Origin: Paenarthrobacter sp. PH39-S1
GTDB lineage: Bacteria; Actinomycetota; Actinomycetes; Actinomycetales; Micrococcaceae
Direction of reading: 5' to 3'
DNA length: 64,000 nucleotides
NCBI RefSeq assembly: GCF_030063245.1
Contig: NZ_JASISR010000002.1
Location: 205,507 to 269,506 of the forward strand
A model generated the notes under the pieces. The model made no database searches, was not told the origin of the DNA, and saw only the letters and a list, made by a program, of their open reading frames with translations. Each line of letters starts with the position of its first letter. The first letter of the stretch is position 1. Shown piece by piece: positions 15,612 through 25,149 of the stretch. Made by a program: the position numbers and the translations under genes.

Positions 15612-16622
15612 TTGGCCACCGCTTTCCTGCTCGTCGTGGTGATCCTGGCCGCCGGTTTTGCGTTCCTGAACGGCTTCCGTGATGCTTCGTCTGCCGTCGC
15701 CATTGCCGTTCGTAACCGTTCCCTGACGCCCAGCATCGCTGTCCTGCTGGCCGGATTCTTTAACCTCGCCGGCGCCCTGCTCAGTGGCTCCTTTGCCGTG
15801 GCGGTCGGGGGGAGGTTGTTCAGCCTGCCGCGGGGAACGGCCGGTCTGGCCCTGCTGGCCGCTGCGCTCACTGCGGCCTGCCTGTGGGGCGTTTACCAAT
15901 GGCGGCGGGGCTACCCGTCGTCTTCCACGCATGCGCTCATCGGTGGGCTCGCCGGCGCATCCTCGGCATCGACGCTCGTCGGTGAACAGCCGCTGCACGG
16001 ACTGGACTCCACCCTGCTGACACTGGTGGTCCTTCCGCTGCTGCTCTCGCCCGTAGTCGCCTTCGCATTGTCATTCCTCACGGTCTATCCCGCAGTTTGG
16101 GCGTCGCGGCATTCGCAGCCGAGTTTCGTCAACCGTCGGGTCCGCCGGGTGCAGGCGGTGGGGACGGCGGCCGTCGCCTTCGGTCACGGCCTGCAGGACG
16201 CTCAACGGACGACTACGGTGCTGCTGTTGGCGCTGGCGGCGGCCGGGCTCGGCGGCACGGGCGCGGTACCCGCCTGGGTACTGATTTTTTCCGCCGTTCT
16301 GCTCGCCGCGGGCACGCTGACCGGCGGCTGGCGCGTCTCTTACACCCTGGGCAGCCGGCTGGCCAAGATCGACCCGATGCGGGGCATGGTGGCGCAGCTG
16401 GTCAGCTCCGTACTGCTTTTCATCGGCGCCATCGGGCTGCATCTGCCGCTGTCCACCACTCATACGGTGACGTCGTCAATTATCGGCGCCGGCCTTAACC
16501 AGCGGTTCTCGGTGACCAACGGCCGGCTTTGGCTGCGGATTCTGCGCGCTTGGGTGGCCACCCCCATCGCCGCGGCGGTGCTGGGCGCGATCCTTTACCT
16601 CGCAGTCTCCCCACTGATTTAG
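15612..16622 (+). CDS. pit: Low-affinity inorganic phosphate transporter (PiT family)
   Basis: A 336-aa membrane transporter. The start is taken as TTG 15612, directly after the upstream stop; the longer frame is a shadow of the DUF47 gene. The duplicated PiT signatures are present: NGFRDASSAVA with PSSSTHALIGG in the first half, and FGHGLQDAQRT with PLSTTHTVTSSIIGAG in the second half. Typical PiT proteins have GxNDxxNA where this has GFRDASSA, a variation common in actinobacteria. Together with pstSCAB on the opposite strand it gives the cell low- and high-affinity phosphate uptake side by side. Confidence 0.9.
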   Translation: MATAFLLVVVILAAGFAFLNGFRDASSAVAIAVRNRSLTPSIAVLLAGFFNLAGALLSGSFAVAVGGRLFSLPRGTAGLALLAAALTAACLWGVYQWRRGYPSSSTHALIGGLAGASSASTLVGEQPLHGLDSTLLTLVVLPLLLSPVVAFALSFLTVYPAVWASRHSQPSFVNRRVRRVQAVGTAAVAFGHGLQDAQRTTTVLLLALAAAGLGGTGAVPAWVLIFSAVLLAAGTLTGGWRVSYTLGSRLAKIDPMRGMVAQLVSSVLLFIGAIGLHLPLSTTHTVTSSIIGAGLNQRFSVTNGRLWLRILRAWVATPIAAAVLGAILYLAVSPLI

Positions 16623-16697
16623 CTTGCGGCAAAAGTGGCGCAGCACGGTGCGCTTCCCGGTGCACGACCGGCCCACAACCGGAAAGAGCCGGGAACC

Positions 16698-17477
16698 CTA
16701 GCCGAAGCGGCCGGAAACGTAGTCCTCGGTGGACTTCTGCATCGGGTTGTTGAAGATCGTGGTGGTCTCCGCATACTCGATCAGCTTCCCCGGTTTTCCG
16801 GTCCCGGCGATATTAAAGAACGCGGTCTTGTCCGAAACCCGGGCGGCCTGCTGCATATTGTGCGTCACAATCACCACCGTGAAGCTGTCCTTGAGTTCAT
16901 TGATCAGATCCTCGACGGCCAGCGTGGAGATCGGGTCAAGAGCGGAGCACGGCTCATCCATCAACAGGACCTGCGGCTCCACCGCTATGGCCCGGGCGAT
17001 GCACAGACGCTGCTGCTGGCCACCGGAAAGCCCCTGGCCGGGCTTTTCCAGCCGGTCCTTGACCTCATTCCACAGATTTGCGGCGAGGAGGGACTTCTCC
17101 ACGAGATCGTCTGCGGCGGACCGTGAGATGCGCTTGTTGTTCAGCCGCACCCCGGCCAGCACATTCTCCTTGATGGACATGGTGGGAAACGGGTTGGGGC
17201 GCTGGAAGACCATGCCGATCTGGCGGCGGACCGTCACCGGGTCAACACCGGCGCCGTAGAGGTCGTCGCCGTCCACCAGCACCTGGCCCTTGACGTGCGC
17301 ACCCGGAATCACCTCATGCATCCGATTCAAGGTCCGCAGCAGGGTCGACTTCCCACAGCCCGACGGACCGATGAAGGCCGTGACGGATTTCGGGGCGATG
17401 TCGATGCTGACATCGTGGACGGCCAGAAAATCCCCGTAGTAGACATCAAGGTCTTTGACATTCACGCTCTTGGACAT
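16698..17477 (-). CDS. pstB: Phosphate ABC transporter ATP-binding protein
   Basis: A 259-aa ATPase of the high-affinity phosphate importer. Walker [10 protein letters not shown] is at about residues 37-45, the signature is LSGGQQQR, Walker B is [12 protein letters not shown], and the switch His is in THNMQQA. The start is ATG 17477 (MSKSVNVKD) with a GAAGGAA site; the longer frame overlaps pstA and is rejected. It is last in pstS-pstC-pstA-pstB; no phoU follows. Confidence 0.97.
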   Translation of the reverse strand: MSKSVNVKDLDVYYGDFLAVHDVSIDIAPKSVTAFIGPSGCGKSTLLRTLNRMHEVIPGAHVKGQVLVDGDDLYGAGVDPVTVRRQIGMVFQRPNPFPTMSIKENVLAGVRLNNKRISRSAADDLVEKSLLAANLWNEVKDRLEKPGQGLSGGQQQRLCIARAIAVEPQVLLMDEPCSALDPISTLAVEDLINELKDSFTVVIVTHNMQQAARVSDKTAFFNIAGTGKPGKLIEYAETTTIFNNPMQKSTEDYVSGRFG

Positions 17478-17491
17478 GTTCTTCCTTCTAA

Positions 17492-18592
17492 CTACCGTGA
17501 GGTTTTGGGCGCGAAGATCATGGCGATGATCCGCGCCATCAGATTCAGGACAACCACCAACAGCACCAGCAGCAGCGCCGCGCCCCACGCCTGGTTGTTG
17601 GACAGATCGATGTCCTGCCCCGGGAACTTGTAGCCGGTGTACGCCATCACCGGAAGCGTCTGCATGGGGCCCGAAAGGGGATTGGCATTGAACGAATCAG
17701 TAAAGCTCGCAGCCATGAAAATCGGTGCGGTCTCACCGATCACCCGGGCAATGGCCAGCGTGATCCCGGTGGCGATACCCGCTATCGCAGTGGGAATAAC
17801 GATCCGCGTGATGGTGACGTATTTTGTTACGCCGAGGGCGTACGACGCCTCGCGCAGATCCGCCGGCACGAGCCGCAGCATTTCTTCACAGGAACGCACG
17901 ACCGTCGGAATCATCAGAACCGAAAGGGCGACGGCGGCGGACAGTCCGCTGAATGCCTTCGGTCCCAGCAGTAAAGTGAAGAGCGAGAACGCAAACAGGC
18001 CGGCGACAATGGAGGGGATGCCGGTCATCACATCGACCAGGAAGTTCACCGTGCGGCGCAGCCAGAAGGTGGGATGGGCGTATTCGACCAGGTAGATGGC
18101 CGTCAGCAGACCAATGGGCACGGAGAACAGCGTGGCCAGGCCGGTGATCTGCAGCGTTCCGACGATCGCCTGCAACGCGCCGGAGGAGGAAACCAGTTCG
18201 AGGGTATCCGGATCAATATGGGCCGCTCCCCCTGAGGTGCTGATGAACTCCCAGCTGAGGATACCCAATCCCTTGCTGACGACGGTCCACAGCGTGGACA
18301 CCAGTGGGGCCAGAGCGAGGATAAAAGCCGTACAGACCAATCCACTGACCAGACGGTCCAGCGCCTTCCGCCGATTCTCCTTCATCAGGGAGAGCGAATA
18401 AATGGCAATCAGGTAGAACACCCCAGTGAAAACCAGCAGACCAAACCAGTTGAAACCGATCAGACCCTGGAGCGCTGCGGCAAGGATAAAGCCACCGATT
18501 ACGGTGTAGAGCGTGGAGCGCTTCGGCAGCTGCCCGGTGGTCAGGCGGTTACGCACAGCAGGGAGCCTCGCGGATTCAGTGGCTGTGGTCAT
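17492..18592 (-). CDS. pstA: Phosphate ABC transporter permease PstA
   Basis: A 366-aa inner-membrane permease, about 70 residues longer than E. coli PstA because of an N-terminal part with two extra hydrophobic segments ([28 protein letters not shown]). The permease loop is conserved ([23 protein letters not shown], then RVIGETAPI). Its start overlaps the pstC stop by 4 bp (ATGA), showing coupled translation; pstB begins 14 bp after it. Confidence 0.95.
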   Translation of the reverse strand: MTTATESARLPAVRNRLTTGQLPKRSTLYTVIGGFILAAALQGLIGFNWFGLLVFTGVFYLIAIYSLSLMKENRRKALDRLVSGLVCTAFILALAPLVSTLWTVVSKGLGILSWEFISTSGGAAHIDPDTLELVSSSGALQAIVGTLQITGLATLFSVPIGLLTAIYLVEYAHPTFWLRRTVNFLVDVMTGIPSIVAGLFAFSLFTLLLGPKAFSGLSAAVALSVLMIPTVVRSCEEMLRLVPADLREASYALGVTKYVTITRIVIPTAIAGIATGITLAIARVIGETAPIFMAASFTDSFNANPLSGPMQTLPVMAYTGYKFPGQDIDLSNNQAWGAALLLVLLVVVLNLMARIIAMIFAPKTSR

Positions 18593-19797
18593 GGCTGGTC
18601 TCCTTCGGCGCGCTTGTCGAGGCCTGCTCCGAACCCGGCACTCACGGCGGTGCGGGCCGCCGCGACATCCCCGTCGGCACCGTCGGCACCGTCGTAGCCG
18701 TCGTCGCCGAGGCGTTCCTGCCGGTGAGCGGCCAGCGGGCTCAGCATCTCGTCATCCTCTGCATCCGCTGCAGATACGCCGTCGCCCCGTCCCGGGTCCG
18801 AACCCCGCGGGTTGCCGGCGTCGCGGACTTTTTTCCGGCGCGGCTTGGCGTTGACGATCAGCCGGGCCACCATGTTCACCGCCAGCGAAATGACGAACAG
18901 CACCAGTCCGGTCCCGATCAGCGCATCACGCTGAAGTCCGGTGGCTATCGGAAAGTTCAGGGCAATGTTGGACGCAATCGTCTGCGGGTTCTCGCCCTCG
19001 GTGATCAACCGGAAGGAGACGACAATGGCCGGGGAAATGATCATGGCCACGGCCATCGTTTCACCCAGCGCTCTTCCCAATCCCAGCAGGATGGCGCTGA
19101 CCACGCCGGACCGGCCGTACGGGAACACGGCAAGCCTGATCATTTCCCAGCGGGTGGAACCCAGCGCCAGCGCCGCCTCCTCATGCAGTTTCGGGGTCTG
19201 CAGGAATATTTCACGGGAGATGGAGGTGATGATCGGCAGGACCATTACCGCCAACACCACCGCCCCGGTGAGAATGCTGGACCCCGTGGAGGTGACACTG
19301 CCACTGAAGAACGGAATCCAACCAAGGTAGGCGTTGAGCCACTCCTGCAGGGGCAGCAGAAACGGACGCATCACCATGATGCCCCAGAGCCCGTACACCA
19401 CGGAGGGCACGGCGGCCAGCAGATCGATGATGTAGCCGAGGAAGTTGGCCATCTTCCGCGGGCTGTAGTGCGAGATGAAAAGCGCGATACCGATCGCTAC
19501 CGGAGTCGCCATCAGCAGCGCGAGAACCGAAGCCCAGACCGTGCCAAAGGCAAGCGGCCCCACATAGGACCAGAAGCCGGAAAACCCACCCGTGACGCCA
19601 GTCTTCAGATCGGGATTGGTGGTCCAGTTCGCACCTATCGCCGGGAGGGCCCGGATGATCAGGAACAGCGCCACTCCGGCCAGAATGACCATGATGGACA
19701 CGGCGGCCGAGGTGCTCAGGAACTTGAAAACCCGGTCCGCCGGCCTGGCCCTGGCGGTAACCCGCCGGGCCGGAACAACTGCAGAAGAAGTGCTCAC
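18589..19797 (-). CDS. pstC: Phosphate ABC transporter permease PstC, with long acidic C-terminal tail
   Basis: A 402-aa permease. The start is taken as GTG 19797 (VSTSSAVVPARR), since the longer frame runs into the gap before pstS. The membrane core ends near residue 320 and contains EEAALALGSTRWEMIRLAVFPYG and GRALGETMAVAM, the EAA-type loop and the following helix. The last 80 residues are an unusual hydrophilic tail, first basic (KPRRKKVRD) then acidic and Gly/Asp-rich (GYDGADGADGD). Most PstC proteins end soon after the last helix, so this tail is an addition of unknown use. Confidence 0.94.
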   Translation of the reverse strand: MSTSSAVVPARRVTARARPADRVFKFLSTSAAVSIMVILAGVALFLIIRALPAIGANWTTNPDLKTGVTGGFSGFWSYVGPLAFGTVWASVLALLMATPVAIGIALFISHYSPRKMANFLGYIIDLLAAVPSVVYGLWGIMVMRPFLLPLQEWLNAYLGWIPFFSGSVTSTGSSILTGAVVLAVMVLPIITSISREIFLQTPKLHEEAALALGSTRWEMIRLAVFPYGRSGVVSAILLGLGRALGETMAVAMIISPAIVVSFRLITEGENPQTIASNIALNFPIATGLQRDALIGTGLVLFVISLAVNMVARLIVNAKPRRKKVRDAGNPRGSDPGRGDGVSAADAEDDEMLSPLAAHRQERLGDDGYDGADGADGDVAAARTAVSAGFGAGLDKRAEGDQP

Positions 19798-19904
19798 GTC
19801 GCGCTTTCTTTTCACCAGTGCTGGATAACTGCGAACCGGGGCAGTCCGGCCGGCCGGACTGCGGGCGGCCGGACTGTGCAGTTCGGTTCCGTTCGGTTGG
19901 GAGA

Positions 19905-21023
19905 CTAGGAAACCGTCTTCAGGGTTTCCCGGATCTTTTCGGCCAGGGCCGACGGGAGCGGCGCCGAGCCTGCGTTCTTCGCCGCAATCTTCTGTCCCTG
20001 ATCGCTGACAACGTAGCCGATGTACGCGGTGGCCAGCTTGGCCTGGGCGGCGTCCTTGAACGTGGTGCACAGGATGTCGTAGGAGATCAGCGGGATCGGG
20101 TACGCATCCCCGGTGGTCAGCTTGGTGTAGTCAATGTCCTGGGACAGGTCACCAGCCACGCCGCTCTTGGCCGGGGTCACAGCGGTGGCAACGGCCTTGG
20201 TGACGCCGTCCTGGCTGAAGGAAACGTACTTGTCGCCGGCCTTGATGGCAGCAGCGCTCAGGTCGCCGATCGCGCTGTGGTCTGCGTAGCCGATGGTGCC
20301 GTCACCGGCCTTAACCGTGTTGACGACACCGGAACCGCCCTGCTGGGCCGAAGAGCCGGCGACCGGCCATTTGTTGCTGACCGGTGTTGTCCAGACGGCA
20401 GGAGCCATCTGGTGCAGATAGTTGGTGAAGTTCTGCGTGGTGCCTGAGCCGTCCGAGCGGGTCACCGTGGTGATCGTCGTCGAGGGCAGAGTGACTCCGG
20501 GATTGTCTGCCTTGAGGGCGGCGTCGTCCCAGGTCTTGATCTGCTGCGTGAAGATCTTCGCCAGCGTCTCGGCCGAGAGCTGGAGCTTGTCCACGCCCTT
20601 AAGGTTGAACACGATCGAGACACCGTCCAGATAGACGGGAAGGTTCACCGCACCTCCGATGCCGCAGACAGCCTGGGCCTTGGTGGCCTGGTCGACGGAG
20701 AGATAGGCGTCCGAACCGGCGAAGTCGTAGGAGCCGGCGGTGAAGTTGGTGACACCGCCACCGGATCCCTGGGATTTGTCATAATTGACTGCCACTTTCG
20801 CGGCTTGGGCCTTGAACCCGGCACTCCAGGCGGCCTGGGCATTGGCTTGAGCGCTGGAACCGCCGGCGGTGATGGTCCCGGACAGGGAGCCATAGTCCGC
20901 GGCGGCCGAAGACGCAACCGGCGAGGATGACGTGGCGCCAGTGGAGCTGCCGCCGCAGGCGGTCAGTGCGAGAGCGCCGGCCGCGATTACTGCCGCGGTC
21001 TGGCCAAAGCGAAGAGCCTTCAC
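19905..21023 (-). CDS. pstS: Phosphate-binding lipoprotein PstS
   Basis: A 372-aa extracytoplasmic phosphate receptor. The N-terminal signal ends in the lipobox LTAC, with Cys at about 23, and is followed by a Ser/Gly-rich linker. The binding domain begins SLSGTITAGGSSAQANAQ and includes the phosphate-contacting SDGSGTTQNF loop, KIFTQQIKTW and YPIPLISYDILC. The pstS-pstC gap of about 107 bp is the longest in the operon, common where pstS is expressed above the rest. A PHO-box-like repeat lies about 190 bp upstream. Confidence 0.97.
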   Translation of the reverse strand: MKALRFGQTAAVIAAGALALTACGGSSTGATSSSPVASSAAADYGSLSGTITAGGSSAQANAQAAWSAGFKAQAAKVAVNYDKSQGSGGGVTNFTAGSYDFAGSDAYLSVDQATKAQAVCGIGGAVNLPVYLDGVSIVFNLKGVDKLQLSAETLAKIFTQQIKTWDDAALKADNPGVTLPSTTITTVTRSDGSGTTQNFTNYLHQMAPAVWTTPVSNKWPVAGSSAQQGGSGVVNTVKAGDGTIGYADHSAIGDLSAAAIKAGDKYVSFSQDGVTKAVATAVTPAKSGVAGDLSQDIDYTKLTTGDAYPIPLISYDILCTTFKDAAQAKLATAYIGYVVSDQGQKIAAKNAGSAPLPSALAEKIRETLKTVS

Positions 21024-21211
21024 TAATTTTGCCCCTTCCAGGGAATAGCTGACAATTGGTCCCGGTGGGAATCCGGGACATCATCGCGTAAATCGAGTTG
21101 TAGAGCCGGGCCAATCTATTGATCAATCAATGAATCGACCGAGCCAGGGATTCAAGCCGGCTCCGCGATGACGAACGGCGTGGCTTGCCGCTCTCCAAGC
21201 TATGCGCCTCA

Positions 21212-21251
21212 GGTAACGGGACGGTCGGTGGAAGGTGAACGGCCGGTGAAC
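21212..21251 (-). promoter_or_regulatory. PHO-box-like direct repeats upstream of pstS
   Basis: On the pstS strand two exact GTTCACC heptamers (21251-21245 and 21240-21234) lie 11 bp apart, followed in the same 11-bp register by ACCGACC (21229-21223) and CGTTACC (21218-21212). This matches the actinobacterial PhoP box. It supports phosphate-starvation control of pstSCAB and might also touch the divergent FUSC gene 65 bp away. Confidence 0.8.
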
Positions 21252-21315
21252 AGCGGCCGGACGTTTGCGGACCGCCCCCGGCGTTGGGCGGGGAGGCGGC
21301 ACTTAGACTTGCCAC

Positions 21316-22440
21316 ATGCCAAATCCCAGGGGAGCCGCCCCGCTGCGTTATCTGCGGGTCCAGACCCGTGTCGGGCTGCGGCGCAGCTCGGCCTCCCTGC
21401 GGCCCGCGCTGCAGATGACGGTCTGCGCTATCGGCGCCTATGCCTTCGCCGAATATGTGCTGGGCCATGCCGGCCCCCTTTTCGCGGCCACGTCCTCCCT
21501 GATCGCACTGGGATTCTCGCGCGAGGCACGGCTGCGCCGAGTCCTGGAAGTCGGCATCGGCTGTACTCTGGGAATCGTGGTCGGCGATCTGCTGCTTACC
21601 TCACTCGGATCGGGGATCTGGCAGGCCGCGCTGGTGCTTTTCCTATCCATCATGCTGGCACGTTTCCTGGACGGCGGAGTCATCTTCACCACACAATTAG
21701 CGCTGCAGTCCGTACTCGTCGTACTCCTTCCTGCGCCCGTCGGCGGTCCCTTCACCCGCAGCCTGGACGCCGTCGTCGGCGGTTGTTTTGCCCTGGCCGT
21801 CGCGTTCCTGACGCCGTCTGATCCCCGGCGGGAACCAAAAAATGATCTGCGGAAGCTGCTCGATGAACTCTCCCAGGTACTCCGCGGCTGCTCCAACGCG
21901 CTGATCTACAGTGACTCCACCCTGGCCTGGCACGCATTGGTCCGGGCCAGAGGCACCCAGACGCTGCTGGATTCTATGCGGACGTCGCTGAAGTCCTCGA
22001 AGGAGGTGGCCACGCTTTCGCCCGTCTTCCGGCAACACCGCGGAGAGATCCACGAACTCTCGCACACCCTGGGCTTTGTGGACCTGGCATTGCGCAACAG
22101 CCGTGTCTTTGCCCGCAGACTCGCCAGCGCCATCAACAACGCCGCCCTCTCGGACGAGGGGACCGAGTACATTTCGGAGGTCCTGACGGAGACCGCGGAC
22201 GCGGTGGATGAGCTGGTCATTGCCTTGTCGGACCCGGCCGCCACCCTCCGCTCCCGGTACCTGCACAATGCCCGCTGGTCCCTGGCCGCCGTCGCGTCCC
22301 GGCTGCATCCCGATCAGCTCGGAATCCAGCGGCTCGAAGGCGAAACCGTGGTGATGCTGTTCCGCCCGCTGATGGTTGACCTGCTGGAGGCCGCGGGCAT
22401 GGACCACAGGGAAGCCCTGGACCTGTTGCCGGAAATCTAG
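21316..22440 (+). CDS. FUSC family membrane protein (aromatic acid exporter-like)
   Basis: A 374-aa protein. About five hydrophobic segments lie in the first 165 residues (ALQMTVCAIGAYAFAEYVLG, LEVGIGCTLGIVVGDLLL, ALVLFLSIMLARFLDGG, FALAVAFLTPSD), followed by a 200-residue cytoplasmic helical domain (KNDLRKLLDELSQVLRG, and EVLTETADAVDELVIALSD). This matches the half-size FUSC/ArAE group. The substrate is unknown. ATG 21316 is in a divergent arrangement with pstS. A second, unrelated FUSC gene lies at 30292. Confidence 0.82.
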   Translation: MPNPRGAAPLRYLRVQTRVGLRRSSASLRPALQMTVCAIGAYAFAEYVLGHAGPLFAATSSLIALGFSREARLRRVLEVGIGCTLGIVVGDLLLTSLGSGIWQAALVLFLSIMLARFLDGGVIFTTQLALQSVLVVLLPAPVGGPFTRSLDAVVGGCFALAVAFLTPSDPRREPKNDLRKLLDELSQVLRGCSNALIYSDSTLAWHALVRARGTQTLLDSMRTSLKSSKEVATLSPVFRQHRGEIHELSHTLGFVDLALRNSRVFARRLASAINNAALSDEGTEYISEVLTETADAVDELVIALSDPAATLRSRYLHNARWSLAAVASRLHPDQLGIQRLEGETVVMLFRPLMVDLLEAAGMDHREALDLLPEI

Positions 22441-22509
22441 CCGGCCGACCACGGGTGCAGGTCTGTACTGAGTCGGTGGGCTGTCGGTGGGCACCGTTAC
22501 GCTGGTTCA

Positions 22510-23940
22510 ATGGCAACAAAATCGCTCCGGTCCTCGCAGGGCTACAAATGTTCCGAATGCGGCTGGACCACGGTCAAATGGGTGGGCCGCTGTGGCGAAT
22601 GCCAAGCATGGGGAACAGTGGAGGAAACAGGCGTCGGTGTTGCACGGACGACGACGGCGACGGCGGTTGCGGTGCCGGCCCGGAAAATTGCGGAGGTGGA
22701 TGCCACCAAGGCGGCGTATCTGCCCACCGGAGTACCCGAGCTGGACAGGGTACTGGGCGGCGGCGTAGTCCCGGGCGCGGTGATTCTCCTTGCCGGCGAG
22801 CCCGGCGTCGGGAAATCCACCCTGTTATTGGACGTTGCCGCCAAATTTGCCCGCAACGAGGACCGCACGGAGGTCCGGGACGTGCTGTACATCACCGGTG
22901 AGGAATCGGCGGCCCAGGTCAAGCTGCGCGCGGACCGGATCGGAGCGGTCGCGGACACGCTCTATCTGAGTGCCGAAACCGATCTGGGGACGGCGCTTGG
23001 CCAAGTGGAGGCACTGACGCCGAAACTGCTGATTATTGATTCCGTTCAGACACTGAGCAGCGCTGCGGTGGACGGCAGCGCCGGCGGGGTCTCGCAGGTC
23101 AGGGAGGTCACGGCCTCCCTGATTGCCGCTGCCAAACGAATGAATATGACCACCCTGTTGGTGGGCCACGTGACAAAGGACGGCTCAATTGCGGGCCCGC
23201 GTTTGCTGGAGCACCTGGTGGATGTGGTCTGCCAGTTCGAGGGCGAACGGCATTCCCGGCTGCGGCTGGTCCGGGCCGTCAAGAACCGCTTCGGTCCCAC
23301 CGATGAAGTTGGTTGTTTTGATCTCACCGAGCATGGCATTGTGGGGCTGGCTGATCCCAGCGGGCTGTTCGTTTCCCGCATTAAGGACCCGGTCTCCGGC
23401 ACCTGCATCACCGTCACGCTTGAGGGCCGCCGGCCGCTGCTGGCCGAGGTGCAGTCCCTGCTCGCGCCCAGTTCCACTTCGCAGCCGCGCCGTGCAACCA
23501 GCGGGCTGGATTCGTCCCGGGTTGGCATGCTGCTGGCGGTGCTGCAGCAGCGGGCCGGTGCCGATCTGACCGGCGAGGACAGCTATGTCGCCACTGTAGG
23601 CGGGGTGAAGCTGACCGAGCCGGCCATGGACCTGGCCATTGCGCTGGCCGTCGCTTCCGCCAAATCCAGAGTGGCCATCTCGGCCCGACTGATCGCCTTT
23701 GGTGAAGTGGGGCTGGCCGGGGAGGTGCGTCCGGTTCCAGGCATTAACCAGCGGATCCAGGAGGCGCACCGGCTCGGTTTCACGCACGCAATTGTGCCGG
23801 GCAGCCCGAACGGTCCGGGGACCATCCCCAAGGGATTTTCGGTGAAGGAGGTGCACCATCTTGCCGAAGCGATGGACTTGCTCTTTCACGGTGCCGCCAA
23901 GGAACGTAAGGCAGTTCCGCTTCAGGACAGTGATTTCTGA
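22510..23940 (+). CDS. radA: DNA repair protein RadA (Sms)
   Basis: A 476-aa RecA-like DNA repair ATPase that processes recombination intermediates. The N-terminal C4 zinc finger uses Cys14, 17, 28 and 31. Walker A GEPGVGKST starts at about residue 96. The RadA-specific KNRFG motif appears as VKNRFGPTDEVG. The C-terminal Lon-like domain contains VGGVKLTEPAMDLAIALAVASA and GEVGLAGEVRPV. disA follows 68 bp later, a common pairing in Gram-positive bacteria. Confidence 0.97.
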   Translation: MATKSLRSSQGYKCSECGWTTVKWVGRCGECQAWGTVEETGVGVARTTTATAVAVPARKIAEVDATKAAYLPTGVPELDRVLGGGVVPGAVILLAGEPGVGKSTLLLDVAAKFARNEDRTEVRDVLYITGEESAAQVKLRADRIGAVADTLYLSAETDLGTALGQVEALTPKLLIIDSVQTLSSAAVDGSAGGVSQVREVTASLIAAAKRMNMTTLLVGHVTKDGSIAGPRLLEHLVDVVCQFEGERHSRLRLVRAVKNRFGPTDEVGCFDLTEHGIVGLADPSGLFVSRIKDPVSGTCITVTLEGRRPLLAEVQSLLAPSSTSQPRRATSGLDSSRVGMLLAVLQQRAGADLTGEDSYVATVGGVKLTEPAMDLAIALAVASAKSRVAISARLIAFGEVGLAGEVRPVPGINQRIQEAHRLGFTHAIVPGSPNGPGTIPKGFSVKEVHHLAEAMDLLFHGAAKERKAVPLQDSDF

Positions 23941-24008
23941 CCGGCATATCCCACTATTATTGGCCATGTGACTAACGCGGAAGAAGCCGCGCGCACCGCG
24001 GAAGGAAT

Positions 24009-25088
24009 ATGGCGATGGCCCGGAGTCCCGAAGAAGCCCTCAAGGCCACGTTGGCCCGGGTTGCGCCCGGAACGCCGCTGCGCGACGGCCTGGAGCGGAT
24101 CCTGCGCGGACGGACGGGCGCACTGATAGTCCTTGGCTCCGATCGCACCATCGATCAGCTTTGTTCCGGCGGTTTCGAGATCGGCATTGAATTTTCCCCC
24201 ACTCGGTTGCGCGAACTGGCCAAGATGGACGGGGCCATCATCTGCGACAGAGATGCGAACAGGATTCTTCGCGCGGCCGTCCAACTGGTTCCGGATCCCA
24301 GCATTGAAACGCAGGAATCGGGCACCCGGCACCGCACCGCGGAGCGCGTGGCCATCCAGACGGGCGTGCCTGTTGTTTCGGTGAGCCAGTCCATGCAGAT
24401 AATTGCCCTGTATGTTCACGGCCTGCGTTATGTGCTCGAAGGGTCGGAGAAGGTGCTGGCCCGCGCGAACCAGGCCCTCGCGACCCTGGAGCGTTACCGC
24501 TCACGTCTGGACCAGGTCACCAGCTCCTTGTCGGCCCTGGAGATCGAGGCCATGGTGACCGTCCGCGACGTCGCTGTGACACTGCAGCGCCACGAGATGG
24601 TGCGGCGGATCTCAGAGGAAATCGCCCAGTATGTTCTCGAACTCGGAGTGGACGGGCGGCTTCTGTCCCTGCAGCTTGACGAGCTTACCGTCGGCCGCGG
24701 ACCGGGCAGTGAAATGGTCATCCGCGATTACTCCGCCACCAGAACATCCGCTGAGATAGACGCCGCCGTCACCGCACTGCAGGAGATCGGGCCCACCGAA
24801 CTGATCGATCTGAGCAGGATAGCGAACATAGTCGGTCTTACGACTGGCTCCGAGTCGCTGGAGGCGATCATTCAACCGCGCGGCTATCGTCTGGTGTCCG
24901 GTCTCAAGGCGGTTCCTCGGGCCGTTGCCGATAGGCTGGTGGATCATTTCGGTGGTCTGCAAAGCCTGATGGCCGCAACCATTGATGAGCTGATGGTTGT
25001 CGACGGCATCGGCGAACAGCGCGCCCGCACGGTGCGCGAAGGGCTGTCCCGGATCGCCGAGGCCAGTCTGCTGGACCGGTTCCTCTAA
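24009..25088 (+). CDS. disA: DNA integrity scanning diadenylate cyclase DisA
   Basis: Makes cyclic di-AMP from two ATP and stops doing so at branched DNA. The 359-aa protein has the DAC domain with DGA at about residues 74-76 and RHRTAE at about 107-112 (both catalytic motifs intact), a helical linker, and a C-terminal HhH domain (VVDGIGEQRARTVREGL). A second ATG two codons downstream is an equal start choice. Its position directly after radA fits the known functional link between RadA and DisA. Confidence 0.97.
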   Translation: MAMARSPEEALKATLARVAPGTPLRDGLERILRGRTGALIVLGSDRTIDQLCSGGFEIGIEFSPTRLRELAKMDGAIICDRDANRILRAAVQLVPDPSIETQESGTRHRTAERVAIQTGVPVVSVSQSMQIIALYVHGLRYVLEGSEKVLARANQALATLERYRSRLDQVTSSLSALEIEAMVTVRDVAVTLQRHEMVRRISEEIAQYVLELGVDGRLLSLQLDELTVGRGPGSEMVIRDYSATRTSAEIDAAVTALQEIGPTELIDLSRIANIVGLTTGSESLEAIIQPRGYRLVSGLKAVPRAVADRLVDHFGGLQSLMAATIDELMVVDGIGEQRARTVREGLSRIAEASLLDRFL

Positions 25089-25094
25089 CCGCCG

Positions 25095-25118
25095 CTGCGG
25101 CCGCGGTCGCGGCCGCAG
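25095..25118. terminator. Hairpin between disA and the convergent gene
   Basis: Perfect 10-bp stem CTGCGGCCGC (25095-25104) with GCGGCCGCAG (25109-25118), 4-nt loop, 6 bp after the disA stop. There is no T-run; it probably acts on both converging transcripts. Confidence 0.55.
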
Positions 25119-25149
25119 TCGCCGTTGCGGTCGCCGCTCCCGCTGACCC

